A program made the position numbers and the translations under genes. A stretch of 64,000 nt of DNA, taken from the NCBI RefSeq assembly GCF_020623625.1, contig NC_060200.1:558001-622000 (forward strand). Reading direction: 5' to 3'. Source of the stretch: Saccharomycodes ludwigii. Taxonomy: Eukaryota; Ascomycota; Saccharomycetes; Saccharomycodales; Saccharomycodaceae. The notes beneath the pieces were generated by a model, which was not told where the DNA came from, did no database searches, and was given only the letters and a program-made list of their open reading frames with translations. Shown here piece by piece: positions 46,011 to 56,650 of the stretch (positions within the stretch are counted from its first letter, which is position 1; every line of letters starts with the position of its first letter).

Positions 46011-48593
46011 ATGAAAAAGAATAATTATAATATTAATATTCTTTTCATCCTCGTACACATACTTCTAGGACAAAATATATATAACAATCTGGTCACATGC
46101 GCCAACATAAAAGTGGACTCTATAACAAAAGATATCTCGATAAACATGGGTCAACAGATATATAATGAGGCAATGGAAATATTAACCACATTTTACCCAA
46201 CCCCGTATAATTTCCAACCGCCAGAGCATTTTAAAATGTGGGATGAATTTATTGATGTTACACCACCATATTATATGGTGCAAAATAAAAATGAATTTTA
46301 TACTGAATTTTGGAATGACTGCATACAACCAAAACACAAAAAGGCATATGACATGTTGCTAGAAAGCGCTACCACCTATCACAATCTAGATGCATATTTC
46401 CAGTTGGCTCAAATAAATTTATGGAACGATTATAGATTCATTGGTAATAAAACGCAGGGTTTGCATTACTTGTTGGAATTTGAAAAATATAGTTCTGCAC
46501 AACCCAATGGCACAGTACTTTACCAAATTGCATGTTGTTATTCAACAGGTTTATTTGAAAGAGAGCCAGATCAGCTAAGAGCCTTGGCCTATTTGCAAAG
46601 GGGCGCAGAAATAGGTGAAATGAAAAGTATCCAAGCTTTGGCTTATAGATATTCACAAGGTATTAGCACTGAAAAGAATTTAGACAAGGCATTGCTATAT
46701 TATTCAAGACTATCTGAACTAATATACACCAAATTAAACAACACATACCCAAATTGGGAATTAATACCAAATCAGGGAGAAAGTTACAATTTGAGAATTC
46801 CAGATTTACAAAACAAATTAGTGGGCGAAGAAGCTTTAAGTACCACAAGATCAAGCACAATCGGGAGAATGGGTATTTTACCCTCTGATGATTTTTTTAC
46901 AGATTATGAAAAGCCCTTCCAGGTGAATAGAGGGAAAAGCGGCCTATTCCAAGTTCATTCTAATATTATAAGCGGGGAGGATGATGATGAAGGCAATGAT
47001 GACTTAATGAACGATATCATAATTTCCTCTTATTATCTGGCAGTTAATGCTTACTACGGTACTTATGTCCATGAAAGAAATCACACATTAGCTCTTTTAA
47101 TACTTGAGAATATTTATTCAGAATACGATAACTATACCGCAACTATATCGTTTGACCAGATGATACATTATAAAAAATGTTTAACATTATTAGGTCACAT
47201 GTATATGAGAGGTGATGGGCTTGACAAACCAAATATGGAAAAAGCTGCAAAAATACTCGAAAGGAAAAATTCCGTGAATATTAACAGCTACAATCTTTAT
47301 TCTCCATCAAACATTGATTTGGCACTTATAAATTATGTTTACTATAAAAATTCGACCAAGGCGAAGGAAATATGTTCTCGGATAGTCACTGCTGGAGCGG
47401 ATAACGGTCGATGTTCATATTATCTTTTAAAAATGGGTAATTCAACCCTAAATCACATAACAAAGGATGTTGATATCGAATATTTGCAAAAATCTGCTAC
47501 AATAGGATATGTACCAGCCATTTATTACTTGGCTAAGTTTAGAGAATCTAAGATTATTAATGGTCCTGCAACAGAAGATAAAATACATGTTTTTAAAAGA
47601 TTTGTACACAAAGCAGAAAGTGTAATGGTGCCATATTTAAAAAAATCATTCAATAAATTGATGAGCCAAGACTTTGACGGCGCGTTGTGGGGGTATGCAT
47701 TAGCTGCTGAACAAGGTTATGAAGAAGCACAAACTTCGCTTGCATATATATTATACCAACCACCCACTTTATTTTCAACACCAGCACCATTGTCACCAAT
47801 AATGGAAGAAATCGCATTGTCTTATTATATAAGAGCTTACAAACAAAATAACCCAGACGCCGCAATTGTTGCTGGTAATATATACTACAAAAGAGGAGAC
47901 TATAATAAGGCGGTGGCGCTATATCAAGGTGCGTCATCTAAGTTTTCTTTATTAGGTATGTGGAATTTAGGTTACATGTATGAATATGGTTTAGGTGTAC
48001 AGCGTGATTTCCATTTAGCTAAGCGTTATTATGAGCAAGTTCTGGCCCAAAGAACCCTTTTTTTTGGCATAAAATTAACTGTTTTAAAATTACAACTTAA
48101 GGAGTGGTACTATTCTATTGTTGATTCCGCTAGATTTGCTGCCTTTTATAACTTTTGTGGTGGAAATGATAACGCTAGTGTTTATAATAAAATCAAGCAT
48201 TTTCTGCAAGAATTATATGAAAAAAGTATGGTTAACCTTAAATCAACGTGTGACAAGTATTTTTTTCTCAACACCAATCCAAAAATACAGGTCAATGTTT
48301 ATTCTATAGACGGATCGGTAATAGGCAATTCAAATGGTAATGTATCACATAATTACAAAAACTTTTTTTCCAAGGCACACAAAAAAATTAACCATTTATT
48401 ACAGGAGTATGGCTTATTTTGGGAAGATATTATTAGTATAGTTATGATTGTCTCCATTTTAATGATGTCATTTTTCGCAAGAATATTAGCAAGAAGATTT
48501 GGATGGAACTTACAAGAGAATAATCGTAATGAAATTAACATAAACGGTGGTGATGGTAACCTTAGATTCAGAGTGCAATTTTTTGCAATATGA
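46011..48593 (+). CDS. HRD3: ER-associated degradation ligase subunit Hrd3 (Sel1 family)
   Basis: Hrd3 is the luminal partner of the Hrd1 ubiquitin ligase and presents misfolded proteins for ER-associated degradation. The 860-residue protein (about 833 in S. cerevisiae) starts with a signal peptide (NILFILVHILLGQNIYNNL). Sel1-like repeats follow, such as RALAYLQRGAEIGEMKSIQA and MWNLGYMYEYGLGVQRDFHL. One membrane segment lies at about 805-825 (EDIISIVMIVSILMMSFFAR) with a short cytosolic tail. Order ENT-HRD3-SEC13-PNP1 follows YLR206W to YLR209C. Confidence 0.95.
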   Translation: MKKNNYNINILFILVHILLGQNIYNNLVTCANIKVDSITKDISINMGQQIYNEAMEILTTFYPTPYNFQPPEHFKMWDEFIDVTPPYYMVQNKNEFYTEFWNDCIQPKHKKAYDMLLESATTYHNLDAYFQLAQINLWNDYRFIGNKTQGLHYLLEFEKYSSAQPNGTVLYQIACCYSTGLFEREPDQLRALAYLQRGAEIGEMKSIQALAYRYSQGISTEKNLDKALLYYSRLSELIYTKLNNTYPNWELIPNQGESYNLRIPDLQNKLVGEEALSTTRSSTIGRMGILPSDDFFTDYEKPFQVNRGKSGLFQVHSNIISGEDDDEGNDDLMNDIIISSYYLAVNAYYGTYVHERNHTLALLILENIYSEYDNYTATISFDQMIHYKKCLTLLGHMYMRGDGLDKPNMEKAAKILERKNSVNINSYNLYSPSNIDLALINYVYYKNSTKAKEICSRIVTAGADNGRCSYYLLKMGNSTLNHITKDVDIEYLQKSATIGYVPAIYYLAKFRESKIINGPATEDKIHVFKRFVHKAESVMVPYLKKSFNKLMSQDFDGALWGYALAAEQGYEEAQTSLAYILYQPPTLFSTPAPLSPIMEEIALSYYIRAYKQNNPDAAIVAGNIYYKRGDYNKAVALYQGASSKFSLLGMWNLGYMYEYGLGVQRDFHLAKRYYEQVLAQRTLFFGIKLTVLKLQLKEWYYSIVDSARFAAFYNFCGGNDNASVYNKIKHFLQELYEKSMVNLKSTCDKYFFLNTNPKIQVNVYSIDGSVIGNSNGNVSHNYKNFFSKAHKKINHLLQEYGLFWEDIISIVMIVSILMMSFFARILARRFGWNLQENNRNEININGGDGNLRFRVQFFAI

Positions 48594-48687
48594 GTGTGGA
48601 ATAATTTAGAAAAAGAAAAAAGAAAAGGAAAAAATATGTATTTATATAACTGAACGAATAATTTTATAATTAAAAAAAATTTTTTTT

Positions 48688-48718
<31 letters not shown>

Positions 48719-48934
48719 CGTTATTATTCTATAATATAAATATACTTTTCATTATGAATTTTACATCATGAACTAAATAAACAATCTAAGACAGGATACA
48801 TTTAAGCGGTCAGTTACTTGGAGTTTTACGCGAGCTAATTTTTAACTGAAAATTAAACAAAAAAAAATAAATTAAAATACATAAGCAGAAAACTAAGGTC
48901 AATATAAATAGCATTTTAGGCACATAAAATTAAA
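48594..48934. other. HRD3/hAT gene convergent intergenic region
   Basis: This 341-bp gap holds a long T run (48690-48718) and a few GC-richer patches near 48790-48835. I looked here for the end of a transposon and saw no clear terminal inverted repeat shared with the other flank. Confidence 0.4.
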
Positions 48935-51900
48935 TTAAAATGGACTGTTCTTTTCCAACGATTCAATTAAATTTGCTTCAGGAATGATATTATCAAAAAG
49001 TTTAAGCTTTAATAATAATTTGGCATGTTCAGAAGATAAGTTATCTCTTCGATCCGAATATATACTACCTAATTGAGAAAAAGTTCTTTCGGAAGCAACT
49101 GAGGAGGTAGGAAGGGATTTTAAAAGGTGGAAAATTGCTTTAAACATAGGATCCTTAACTTCTTGTATACATTCATCATATATTCTGAAGTTTGCAATTA
49201 AGGTTGAAATACACATCTCACTATGCCCAATAATACCATCTTTTTCATATTTTCTTATTTGTTCAATATAATATTTTTTAAAACAGGAATTATGTTTTCT
49301 TTTAAACTCTTTTTTAATAACAAATAAACTTTCTTTTATATCTTTTCTAAGAATACTCAAAAAACTCTTTTCACTAGGTTCATCTGGTGTTGTAAAAAAG
49401 TTACTATTTTTAATAATATCAGTCAAACATTTTGTATGCTGAGGATGAGTATACTTTACATTTGCTGTATCCAAATCATTATTAGACAACTTTAAGTGCT
49501 CTTTCATTGAATCCAGATGCGTTTTTAATTTAGCTAAAAGTTGTTCGTCTGAAAAAGTGGATGATTTATAGGCATTATTGACAGATTCAGTATGAGAAAC
49601 ATTATTATCATCAGAGGAGAAATTACCCGAATCATTAGCTGCATTATCAGCAATAACATTAAAAGGAGCATTATCTTCAGTATCAAAAGTTGGAGCATCA
49701 TTAGCAGCAGAAACGTTACCGGAAGCATTAGCTGCATTATTGGCAGTAACGTTACAAGAAGCATTAGCTTCATTATTAGCAGAAACGACACCGGAAGCAT
49801 TGGCTGAATTATCAGCGGTAACATTACCGGAAGCATTAGCTGCATTCTCGGCAGTAACGTTACAAGAAGCATTAGCATCATTATCAGCAGAAATGATACC
49901 AGAAGCATTGGCTACGTTATCAGCAGAAACATTACCGGAAGCCTTAGCTACATTATCTGCAATAACTTTACAAGAAGCATTAGCTTCGTTATCAGCAGAA
50001 ACGATACCAGAAGCATTGGCTGAATTATCAGCAGTGACAGTACCGGAAGCCTTAGCTACATTATCTGCAGTAACATTACAAGAAGCATTAGCTTCGTTAT
50101 CTGCAGAAATGATACCAGAAGCATTGGCTACGTTATCAGCGGTAACATTACCAAAAGCATTAGCAGCATTATCAGCAGAAATGTTAGCAGAAGCATTGGC
50201 TGAATTATCAGCGGTAACATTACCGGAAGCATTGGCTGCGTTATCAGCAGTAACATTACAAGAGGCATTAGCGCCATTATCAGCAGAAACGTTAGCAGAA
50301 GCATTAGCTTTGTTATCAGCACAAACCTTAGCAGAGGCATCAGCTGCATTATTGGCAGAACCGTTATCAAAAATATTAACCAAATTACCAGAAGCATTGG
50401 ATACATTATAATCAGTGGAATTAAAAACATTTGTGTTACCATCACTAGTAACAGCATCAGAATTTAGATGTGTATCTTTGTAAAAATTACTGGAAGTTTG
50501 GTGAAAACCACTAAAGTTATCAGGAAGAAACTTTTCTACAATTACAGCCAACACCAAATCTATAATTTGTTCTGAATGAATTCCATCTGTATGAGAGTCT
50601 ATATTAACCAAGTAATGAGGACTTAAACAAGTGCCTAATAAACAAAGCTTGCTCTCCATATAGTATGAAAAGTATTTATTAAAAATTGGGATCGAGTCGG
50701 TCAATTCTTTGCAAAGTTCATCATCATGAGAAAAACAGTTGAAAATAAATAATTTGAGAGTATACAAAGAATAAAGAATGTTCCCATGAAAAGCATCATT
50801 ACCACTAAAATATGTTGTCAAAAAATCTATAACTCTCATATGATCAGCAAACATTTCAATCAAATCAAATTCTTTCTCCGTCAAAATAAAATCTTTTGAA
50901 CCATATTCACTTGTGAACAAATCTGATTGAAATACGGGTTTTAATTCAATAAATCTTTTTAGTTGCTCATAATAACTTCCCCATCGAGTTTTACATGCAA
51001 ATTTTATGGTCAACTCCTTATTTAAAACTTTTTTCGAAAATTCTGTGATTGTATTTCTATTACGGGCAAATGAGTTATGCAATGAATGAACTTTTTTAAT
51101 TGCCTGTCTCAAACCTTTAAAATCAAACACTGAATTTTCTAAGCCCTCATCAGTTACTGACGATTCTATCGTATTTTCAATCAAACACGAAACCAAATCA
51201 TCAGATATTTCTTTAGATTTTGCATAATTATCTTCACCATTGTCAATAACTGCATCTTGAGATGTGTGCGGTGCCATTGCACTATATTCTGTTAATCTTG
51301 TTCGAATATAATCTTCACTGATACTATCCTTTCCAATCACCTGTTGGGCACAAATATCATTTACGTCAACAAATTGATTTCGAATATCAGTATCTTCTTT
51401 GATAATTGTTATATTTTTGTAGATTGTGTTAAATATAATACCCAAAATATGTGGAAAACAACGAACTTGTTCTATGCGAGTACCACAAAAGTTCTTATTC
51501 GCTTTTATTACAGAAGCAGCATTATCTGAAACAGAAGCAACGACATTTGGTACCAAATTATTGTAGTTAACAACCATATGTTTTAATTCATTTGTTATGT
51601 CATTACTATTCTTAGCACCATCAACAATTAAATCTAATAAATAGCTAATTTTTCCTTTACCAGGAAGTAACACCATAACATTATAAGCATTAAAATGGTG
51701 CTTCGAATTTTTGGAGCTCCATCCATCAAAACTTAATGAATGTAACTTTTGTTTGCAAAAATTTTTTAAATGCTCTTCAAATAAAAATATTGAGGTTTCC
51801 ATGGAATGCCTATCAAAATCCTTGAATATAAAGTCAAATTTCCCACCACAAGTTTTTTGAAATAAATCAATATACATATTATTAACCTCATTCAATGTTG

Positions 51901-52525
51901 ACCAAATAAACTTATAATTGGACAAGCCAATTGTATTTTTAAAATCTTCTTTTTCCTGAAGCTCATGCTCTGCATTTTGGAAATATTTGTTTATATTACC
52001 ATTATTCACAGTGTTGGATGTTAATTTGTAAACAGGGCAATTATGACACACTATTTCATTAAATATATAATCTCTAACAAATGAGCGTTTATAATTTGAC
52101 TCAGAATTTTTTAACTTTGGTAATAAATAGTTGAAATTGGGGTGATCTAGATCTTCTCTTTTAATACCATGAATGGTAGTCATATGTGCCTTAAGATTGC
52201 TACTTGCATAAGGACTATATTTACGTTTAGTGGCTTGTGCTGGAAACATATTAACACAATGCATACAAAAAATTGAATCATCTTGATTCTCATTTCCAGA
52301 GGTAGCAGTGGATAAGTTGAGAGTTTTATAGACATGTTTGTAAATGGTTGACTCTAGCTTTGACCTTTTAATACCTGTTTCGTTAGATTTATGGAATATA
52401 AAATTGTCACATGCAACTAATTTTAGTTTTGAACTATTATATTCAAAGACTTTTGTCGCAGGATATTGCTTTGTCGTAGGCCCTATAGAGTTAAGGTCAA
52501 TTTTGTAAGGTAAACCATTAGCCAT
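48935..52525 (-). CDS. hAT-superfamily transposase gene with internal 12-residue repeats
   Basis: A 1,196-residue frame has the parts of a hAT transposase in order. A BED zinc finger comes first (Cys87, Cys90, His114, His119), then the RNase H-like core with Asp267 in LSFDGWSS, Asp334 in SVSDNAASVIKA and the CxxH motif CFPH (356-359). KTRWGSYYEQLKRF follows near 515. The C-terminal dimerisation block is LPTSSVASERTFSQLGSIYS, with Glu1146 as likely third acidic residue. Between core and C-terminal block is a repeat array of about 17-20 units (residues about 720-960). The frame is uninterrupted and keeps D, D and E, so it may be active or adopted by the host. It separates HRD3 from SEC13, neighbours in S. 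cerevisiae. No terminal inverted repeats or target duplication were found by eye. Confidence 0.9.
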   Translation of the reverse strand: MANGLPYKIDLNSIGPTTKQYPATKVFEYNSSKLKLVACDNFIFHKSNETGIKRSKLESTIYKHVYKTLNLSTATSGNENQDDSIFCMHCVNMFPAQATKRKYSPYASSNLKAHMTTIHGIKREDLDHPNFNYLLPKLKNSESNYKRSFVRDYIFNEIVCHNCPVYKLTSNTVNNGNINKYFQNAEHELQEKEDFKNTIGLSNYKFIWSTLNEVNNMYIDLFQKTCGGKFDFIFKDFDRHSMETSIFLFEEHLKNFCKQKLHSLSFDGWSSKNSKHHFNAYNVMVLLPGKGKISYLLDLIVDGAKNSNDITNELKHMVVNYNNLVPNVVASVSDNAASVIKANKNFCGTRIEQVRCFPHILGIIFNTIYKNITIIKEDTDIRNQFVDVNDICAQQVIGKDSISEDYIRTRLTEYSAMAPHTSQDAVIDNGEDNYAKSKEISDDLVSCLIENTIESSVTDEGLENSVFDFKGLRQAIKKVHSLHNSFARNRNTITEFSKKVLNKELTIKFACKTRWGSYYEQLKRFIELKPVFQSDLFTSEYGSKDFILTEKEFDLIEMFADHMRVIDFLTTYFSGNDAFHGNILYSLYTLKLFIFNCFSHDDELCKELTDSIPIFNKYFSYYMESKLCLLGTCLSPHYLVNIDSHTDGIHSEQIIDLVLAVIVEKFLPDNFSGFHQTSSNFYKDTHLNSDAVTSDGNTNVFNSTDYNVSNASGNLVNIFDNGSANNAADASAKVCADNKANASANVSADNGANASCNVTADNAANASGNVTADNSANASANISADNAANAFGNVTADNVANASGIISADNEANASCNVTADNVAKASGTVTADNSANASGIVSADNEANASCKVIADNVAKASGNVSADNVANASGIISADNDANASCNVTAENAANASGNVTADNSANASGVVSANNEANASCNVTANNAANASGNVSAANDAPTFDTEDNAPFNVIADNAANDSGNFSSDDNNVSHTESVNNAYKSSTFSDEQLLAKLKTHLDSMKEHLKLSNNDLDTANVKYTHPQHTKCLTDIIKNSNFFTTPDEPSEKSFLSILRKDIKESLFVIKKEFKRKHNSCFKKYYIEQIRKYEKDGIIGHSEMCISTLIANFRIYDECIQEVKDPMFKAIFHLLKSLPTSSVASERTFSQLGSIYSDRRDNLSSEHAKLLLKLKLFDNIIPEANLIESLEKNSPF
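49620..50395 (-). repeat. 36-bp coding minisatellite inside the hAT gene
   Basis: The repeated unit encodes 12 residues such as ADNSANASGNVT. About 17 units are regular, with degenerate copies at both ends. A higher-order period of three units (108 bp) is visible: units run ADNEANASC.., ADNVAKASG.., ADN(S/V)ANASG.. and then start again. Because the unit length is a multiple of three, the plus strand also stays open here; that frame is a shadow. Confidence 0.93.
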
Positions 52526-53204
52526 TTTTAACTTTATTCGTTAAACATATCAGTTAAACCTTTATAACATATATGTGTGTATTGATGACGTTGTTGAATT
52601 ACAAAATTAAAAGAAGAAGAGAAAAGAAAAGAAGATAAATATTATTGAACATTTAACCATAAAAATATTTATAACTGGACTAGACAAAATATCAAATAAA
52701 TCAATGCACAACACTTCAAAAACCAACACAATTAGTTTTTAACATGATTTGTGTATATGTTTATATTAGAGCTTCACAATTTGAATATTTTCTTATATTT
52801 TTTTTTATTTTTTTTTTTTTTCCAAAGCCAGAAATTGATATCATTTTACACGAAATAGTGGATTACGTTTTAGTCCGAAATTTTTATGGACTAGTTTTTT
52901 TTTTTTAAGGAAAAACAAAAAATAAATATCGTATAAATTTATTATCCATCTTAGATTTCATTTTTCGCTTTTGTTGAGCTATCCAGTATCGGTTTGTCGC
53001 TTTGGATTTTTTCGGACTATATGGTTATAATATTTTTTTTTTTTTTTTTTTTTTGCTTCTTGCTTCTTTTTACTATTTTTAATAAATTCTAATATATTTT
53101 TTTTAATATCACCAAAAAAAAAGAAAAAAAAAAAAAAAAAAAAAAAAAAAACTTATAAACAAAACAAATACCACAACAAACAAACAAACACAATTACAGA
53201 AAAA
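52526..53204. promoter_or_regulatory. hAT gene/SEC13 divergent intergenic region
   Basis: This 679-bp region carries a 10-bp inverted pair, TAGTCCGAAA at 52871-52880 and its complement at 53010-53019. It also has long T and A runs just before SEC13. No gene was seen. Confidence 0.45.
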
Positions 53205-54080
53205 ATGGTAACAATTAATAATGCACACTCAGATTTAATACACGATGCAGTATTAGATTACTATGGAAAGCGATTAGCCACATGCTCTTCGGATAAAACT
53301 ATTAAAATATTTGAAGTTTCACAAGATTCTCAAACTTTGGTTGATACTTTGATTGCTCATGAAGGTCCGGTTTGGCAAGTTGATTGGGCCCATCCCAAAT
53401 TTGGTATCATATTAGCCTCTTGTTCCTATGATGGTAAAATTATAATTTGGAAAGAGGATCCAAACACCAGTAAATGGACTCAAATTGATACCTATAATGT
53501 CCATTCCGCTAGTGTTAATTCAATTCAATGGGCACCACACGAATACGGGCCTTTACTTTTAGCAGCCTCTTCTGATGGTAACGTCTCTGTTATTGAGTTT
53601 AAAGATAATGGTACTACTGAACCAATAATTATTAATGCACACGCTATTGGTGTCAATACAGCCTCTTGGGCTCCAGTAGCTGCTTCTTTTGATAATGTTA
53701 GAAGATTTGTTTCTGGTGGCGCTGATAATCTAGTTAAAATCTGGAAATATGATCAAGATGCTCACACTTATGTTTTAGAAGAAACTTTAGAGGGTCATAG
53801 TGATTGGGTAAGAGATGTTTCTTGGTCGCCAAGCGTTTTAACACGTTCTTATTTAGCATCTGTATCTCAAGATCGTACATGTATCATTTGGACTCAAGAG
53901 AATGGCAAAAAATGGAATAAAACACTGTTGAAAAACGAAAAGTTTCCAGATGTTTTATGGAGAGCTAGCTGGTCCTTAAGTGGTAATATTTTAGCCGTAT
54001 CTGGTGGTGATAATAAAATTACACTATGGAAAGAAAACTTAGAAGGTAAATGGGAACCAGCTGGTGAAGTCGAACAATAA
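53205..54080 (+). CDS. SEC13: COPII coat and nuclear pore WD40 protein Sec13
   Basis: Sec13 forms the outer COPII cage with Sec31, and is part of the Nup84 nuclear pore complex and the SEA complex. The 291-residue protein (about 297 in S. cerevisiae) has six WD40 blades, including [65 protein letters not shown] and [16 protein letters not shown]. The start [20 protein letters not shown] is typical of the protein. Confidence 0.97.
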   Translation: MVTINNAHSDLIHDAVLDYYGKRLATCSSDKTIKIFEVSQDSQTLVDTLIAHEGPVWQVDWAHPKFGIILASCSYDGKIIIWKEDPNTSKWTQIDTYNVHSASVNSIQWAPHEYGPLLLAASSDGNVSVIEFKDNGTTEPIIINAHAIGVNTASWAPVAASFDNVRRFVSGGADNLVKIWKYDQDAHTYVLEETLEGHSDWVRDVSWSPSVLTRSYLASVSQDRTCIIWTQENGKKWNKTLLKNEKFPDVLWRASWSLSGNILAVSGGDNKITLWKENLEGKWEPAGEVEQ

Positions 54081-54312
54081 GTTTCATATATCTTACTATA
54101 AGTTTCTATTATTATTATTATTGTATATTTTCTTTTTATTTCCCCCTCCCTCCTTTTTTTTTCTCTTTCTTTTACACCAATTATTGATTGGTTTATTTTA
54201 TCATTTAAAAGAAAAAAGGGGGGAAAAAAAATTGTTAAACTAGAACAAGAAAAATAAATAAATAAATCTTTAAATAAATCTTTAAATTAAAAAATAAAAA
54301 GGCAATGCCATT

Positions 54313-55245
54313 TCACAATTCACTTACGATACCTTCTATTAAGGCTTGTAAATCTTTAGAAGCTGCTTTACCCATTTCTAAAACCTCATCGTGATTGGCT
54401 TTCCCTTGATCCAAAGGAATTTGGTCATCGTCTAGCGCACTGGATGGTGTTTCCATAACACATTTATTAGTAATAACGCTAATAGCTAAAATATTCCACC
54501 CGCAATGTCTAGCGATAATTACTTCGGGAACTGTACTCATCCCAACAGTATCACCACCAAAGTTTCTAAGTAGAAAAGATTCGGCTCTACTTTCAAAGGT
54601 AGGCCCAGCTACAAAGCAATAAGTACCCTCATGTAATTGTCTGGGTATTTTCAGTTCTTCTTTTTTTTGAAAGGCTAATTTTCTCAATTCTAAATTATAG
54701 CAATCACTTGTAGCTAAAAACCTTGGGCCATATTTATCATAATTTGGCCCTCTTAATGGATTATTTCCACATAGGCCTGGTAAATTAACATGGTCATACA
54801 GTAGCATTAAATCACCAACCTCGTATATTGGGTTTAATCCACCGCTTGCATTGGTAGCAACCAAGGTCTTCAAGCTAGAACCACAATGGCTAATAGAAAA
54901 CTCATGTAAGGCCCTAATTGGAAAAACGATTTTATCCAAAGAGTGGCCTTCGTAAAAATGGAATCTACCGGACATAATTACGACCGGGGTTTGCTTAACA
55001 AAGCCAAACCATAATTCGCCATTGTGACCTTGAACTGTACTTGATGCAAAGCCAGGAATTATGGAATATGGTAAAATTAGATGATCTTTATTTTGCAATT
55101 CAGAAGTGATACCACTTAATCCTGAACCACAAATAATTAAACAATGAGGATGGAATGGTCTTTCTGATTTAAAATGGGCAGTAACATTTGCTTGAATGAA
55201 ATCAGATGCTTGTTGAATTGTTTTTTTTGCTTCTTCAACGGACAT
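54313..55245 (-). CDS. PNP1: Purine nucleoside phosphorylase
   Basis: Pnp1 splits inosine and guanosine with phosphate into base and ribose-1-phosphate (purine salvage, nicotinamide riboside use). From the ATG of MSVEEAKKTI the protein has 310 residues, almost the length of the S. cerevisiae enzyme (311). It has the trimeric PNP motifs CGSGLSG, GFASSTVQGHNGELWFG, MSGRFHFYEGH, ATNASGGLNP, GTYCFVAGPTFESRAE and VGMSTVPEVIIARHCG. The frame reads upstream through an AAAACA hexamer repeat with no ATG, so the extension is leader DNA. It is convergent with SEC13, as in S. cerevisiae. Confidence 0.96.
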   Translation of the reverse strand: MSVEEAKKTIQQASDFIQANVTAHFKSERPFHPHCLIICGSGLSGITSELQNKDHLILPYSIIPGFASSTVQGHNGELWFGFVKQTPVVIMSGRFHFYEGHSLDKIVFPIRALHEFSISHCGSSLKTLVATNASGGLNPIYEVGDLMLLYDHVNLPGLCGNNPLRGPNYDKYGPRFLATSDCYNLELRKLAFQKKEELKIPRQLHEGTYCFVAGPTFESRAESFLLRNFGGDTVGMSTVPEVIIARHCGWNILAISVITNKCVMETPSSALDDDQIPLDQGKANHDEVLEMGKAASKDLQALIEGIVSEL

Positions 55246-56359
55246 CTTATGTTTTGTTTTTGTTTTTGTTTTTGTTTTTGTTTTTGTTTTTGTGTTAATA
55301 GACAACTGTGTTTATAGTAATTCAAGAAAAATGTTCTCTTATAAAAAAATAAAGAAAAGTAAAGAAAATTATGTAGAGGGAGTGAAAATAAGATAATTTA
55401 ATGATGGCGCGGGTTAAAACTGGCAGTTGAACCAATTAAGTTCAACAACTGTAAGAAATAAAGCAATAAGTGAAAGAAAAGGGGAAGAAAAAAAAAATAG
55501 CAATTGTGCACACAGCAGATAATATCAGTGTTATATATAAAATCAACATGTCATAGTATAGGCTTAGTTTCTTTCTGTTTACACAGTTACATCTATACGT
55601 CCAACTTTTTGATATAGTATATATCCAGCCAATTATTTAAGCAGATCCATTTGTTGTAATATATAATATAAGTTGTATATTGATCTACATATATATATAT
55701 ACTTAAAAAAAAAAAAAAAAAAAAATTAAAAAATAAAAAAATTAAAAAATTAAAAAAAAATAAAAAAATAAAAAAATAAAAAAATAAAAATAAAAAGGTT
55801 TATTAAAATATATTCTTTCCAAAATAACATCACACTCATCAAACAAAATTAATAGGTAATTTGTCAATGAAAAAAAATAAAATAAAATAAAATAAAATAG
55901 AACTATTAAAGATCTAAGTGGCAGATCTGTATATTTAATGACAATCTTTACTAATAAACATGAATAATAACAGGATTATTTATATCACATGGCATTCGTT
56001 CTCTAGATCTTGCATTATAAATAATATAATTATGGTGTTAATAAAACTTCAATTGATATTAATGATTTATAAGTCAAAAAAAGAAAAAAAAAAATTGGTG
56101 GATATCACCATATTCGTAATCAAAAAAAATATATCATTCTTGGTTTAATATTAAGGAGCATGAGCTTAGTTTGTGATATAATAAAAAAAAAAAAAAACAA
56201 TATTATGAAAACAATAACATAAAAATAAGCATATGAAAAATACCTCCCTATGCTTAAGATTACCAAACTGGATATTATTTGTCGATCTTTCGGTTTCTAA
56301 CAAAAGATATATAATATTAATATTCGACAATCAAAATATAAACACAGATAAAATTTTTG

Positions 56360-56391
<32 letters not shown>

Positions 56392-56650
56392 AAAAGAAAA
56401 AGAAAAAGAAAAAGAAAAAGAAAAAGAAAAAGAAAAAGGTAAAAAGTAAATAAAAAGGACTAAACCCCAGCATCCTATCATATCAATAATACCACAAATA
56501 GTCTAATCAAATTTAATATACAATTGACCGCAATAAAGTGTAATGAAAATTAAAAAGAAAGAGAAAAAAAAAAAGTGATAAATAAAAATAAAAAACCGGT
56601 CTTGAACTAGTTGCTCAATATTGACCAGTCTTATATAAATTTATTTTAGT
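55246..56650. other. PNP1-DHH1 intergenic region with simple repeats
   Basis: This 1.4-kb gap opens with a (TTTTTG)n tract just before PNP1 (about 55251-55292). It also holds A-rich low-complexity DNA at 55705-55800 and an (AAAAAG)9 tract at about 56385-56438. Short open frames are unsupported. No gene was seen. Confidence 0.45.
56385..56438. repeat. (AAAAAG)9 hexamer repeat
   Basis: Nine G residues occur at exact 6-bp spacing, following a 30-nt A run, in the PNP1-DHH1 gap. Confidence 0.9.

Noticed and set aside
49740-50411. Plus-strand open frame of 223 codons (EALA repeats)
   Set aside because: It is the antisense shadow of the 36-bp minisatellite in the hAT gene. The unit length is a multiple of three, so all frames stay open.
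48594-53204. Search for terminal inverted repeats and an 8-bp duplication around the hAT gene
   Set aside because: By eye no matching ends were found. Short shared AT-rich words were direct, not inverted, or too short to trust.
55246-55305. N-terminal Lys-Thr repeat extension of PNP1 starting at a TTG
   Set aside because: It is a leader hexamer repeat with no ATG. The ATG at 55245 gives the family length.
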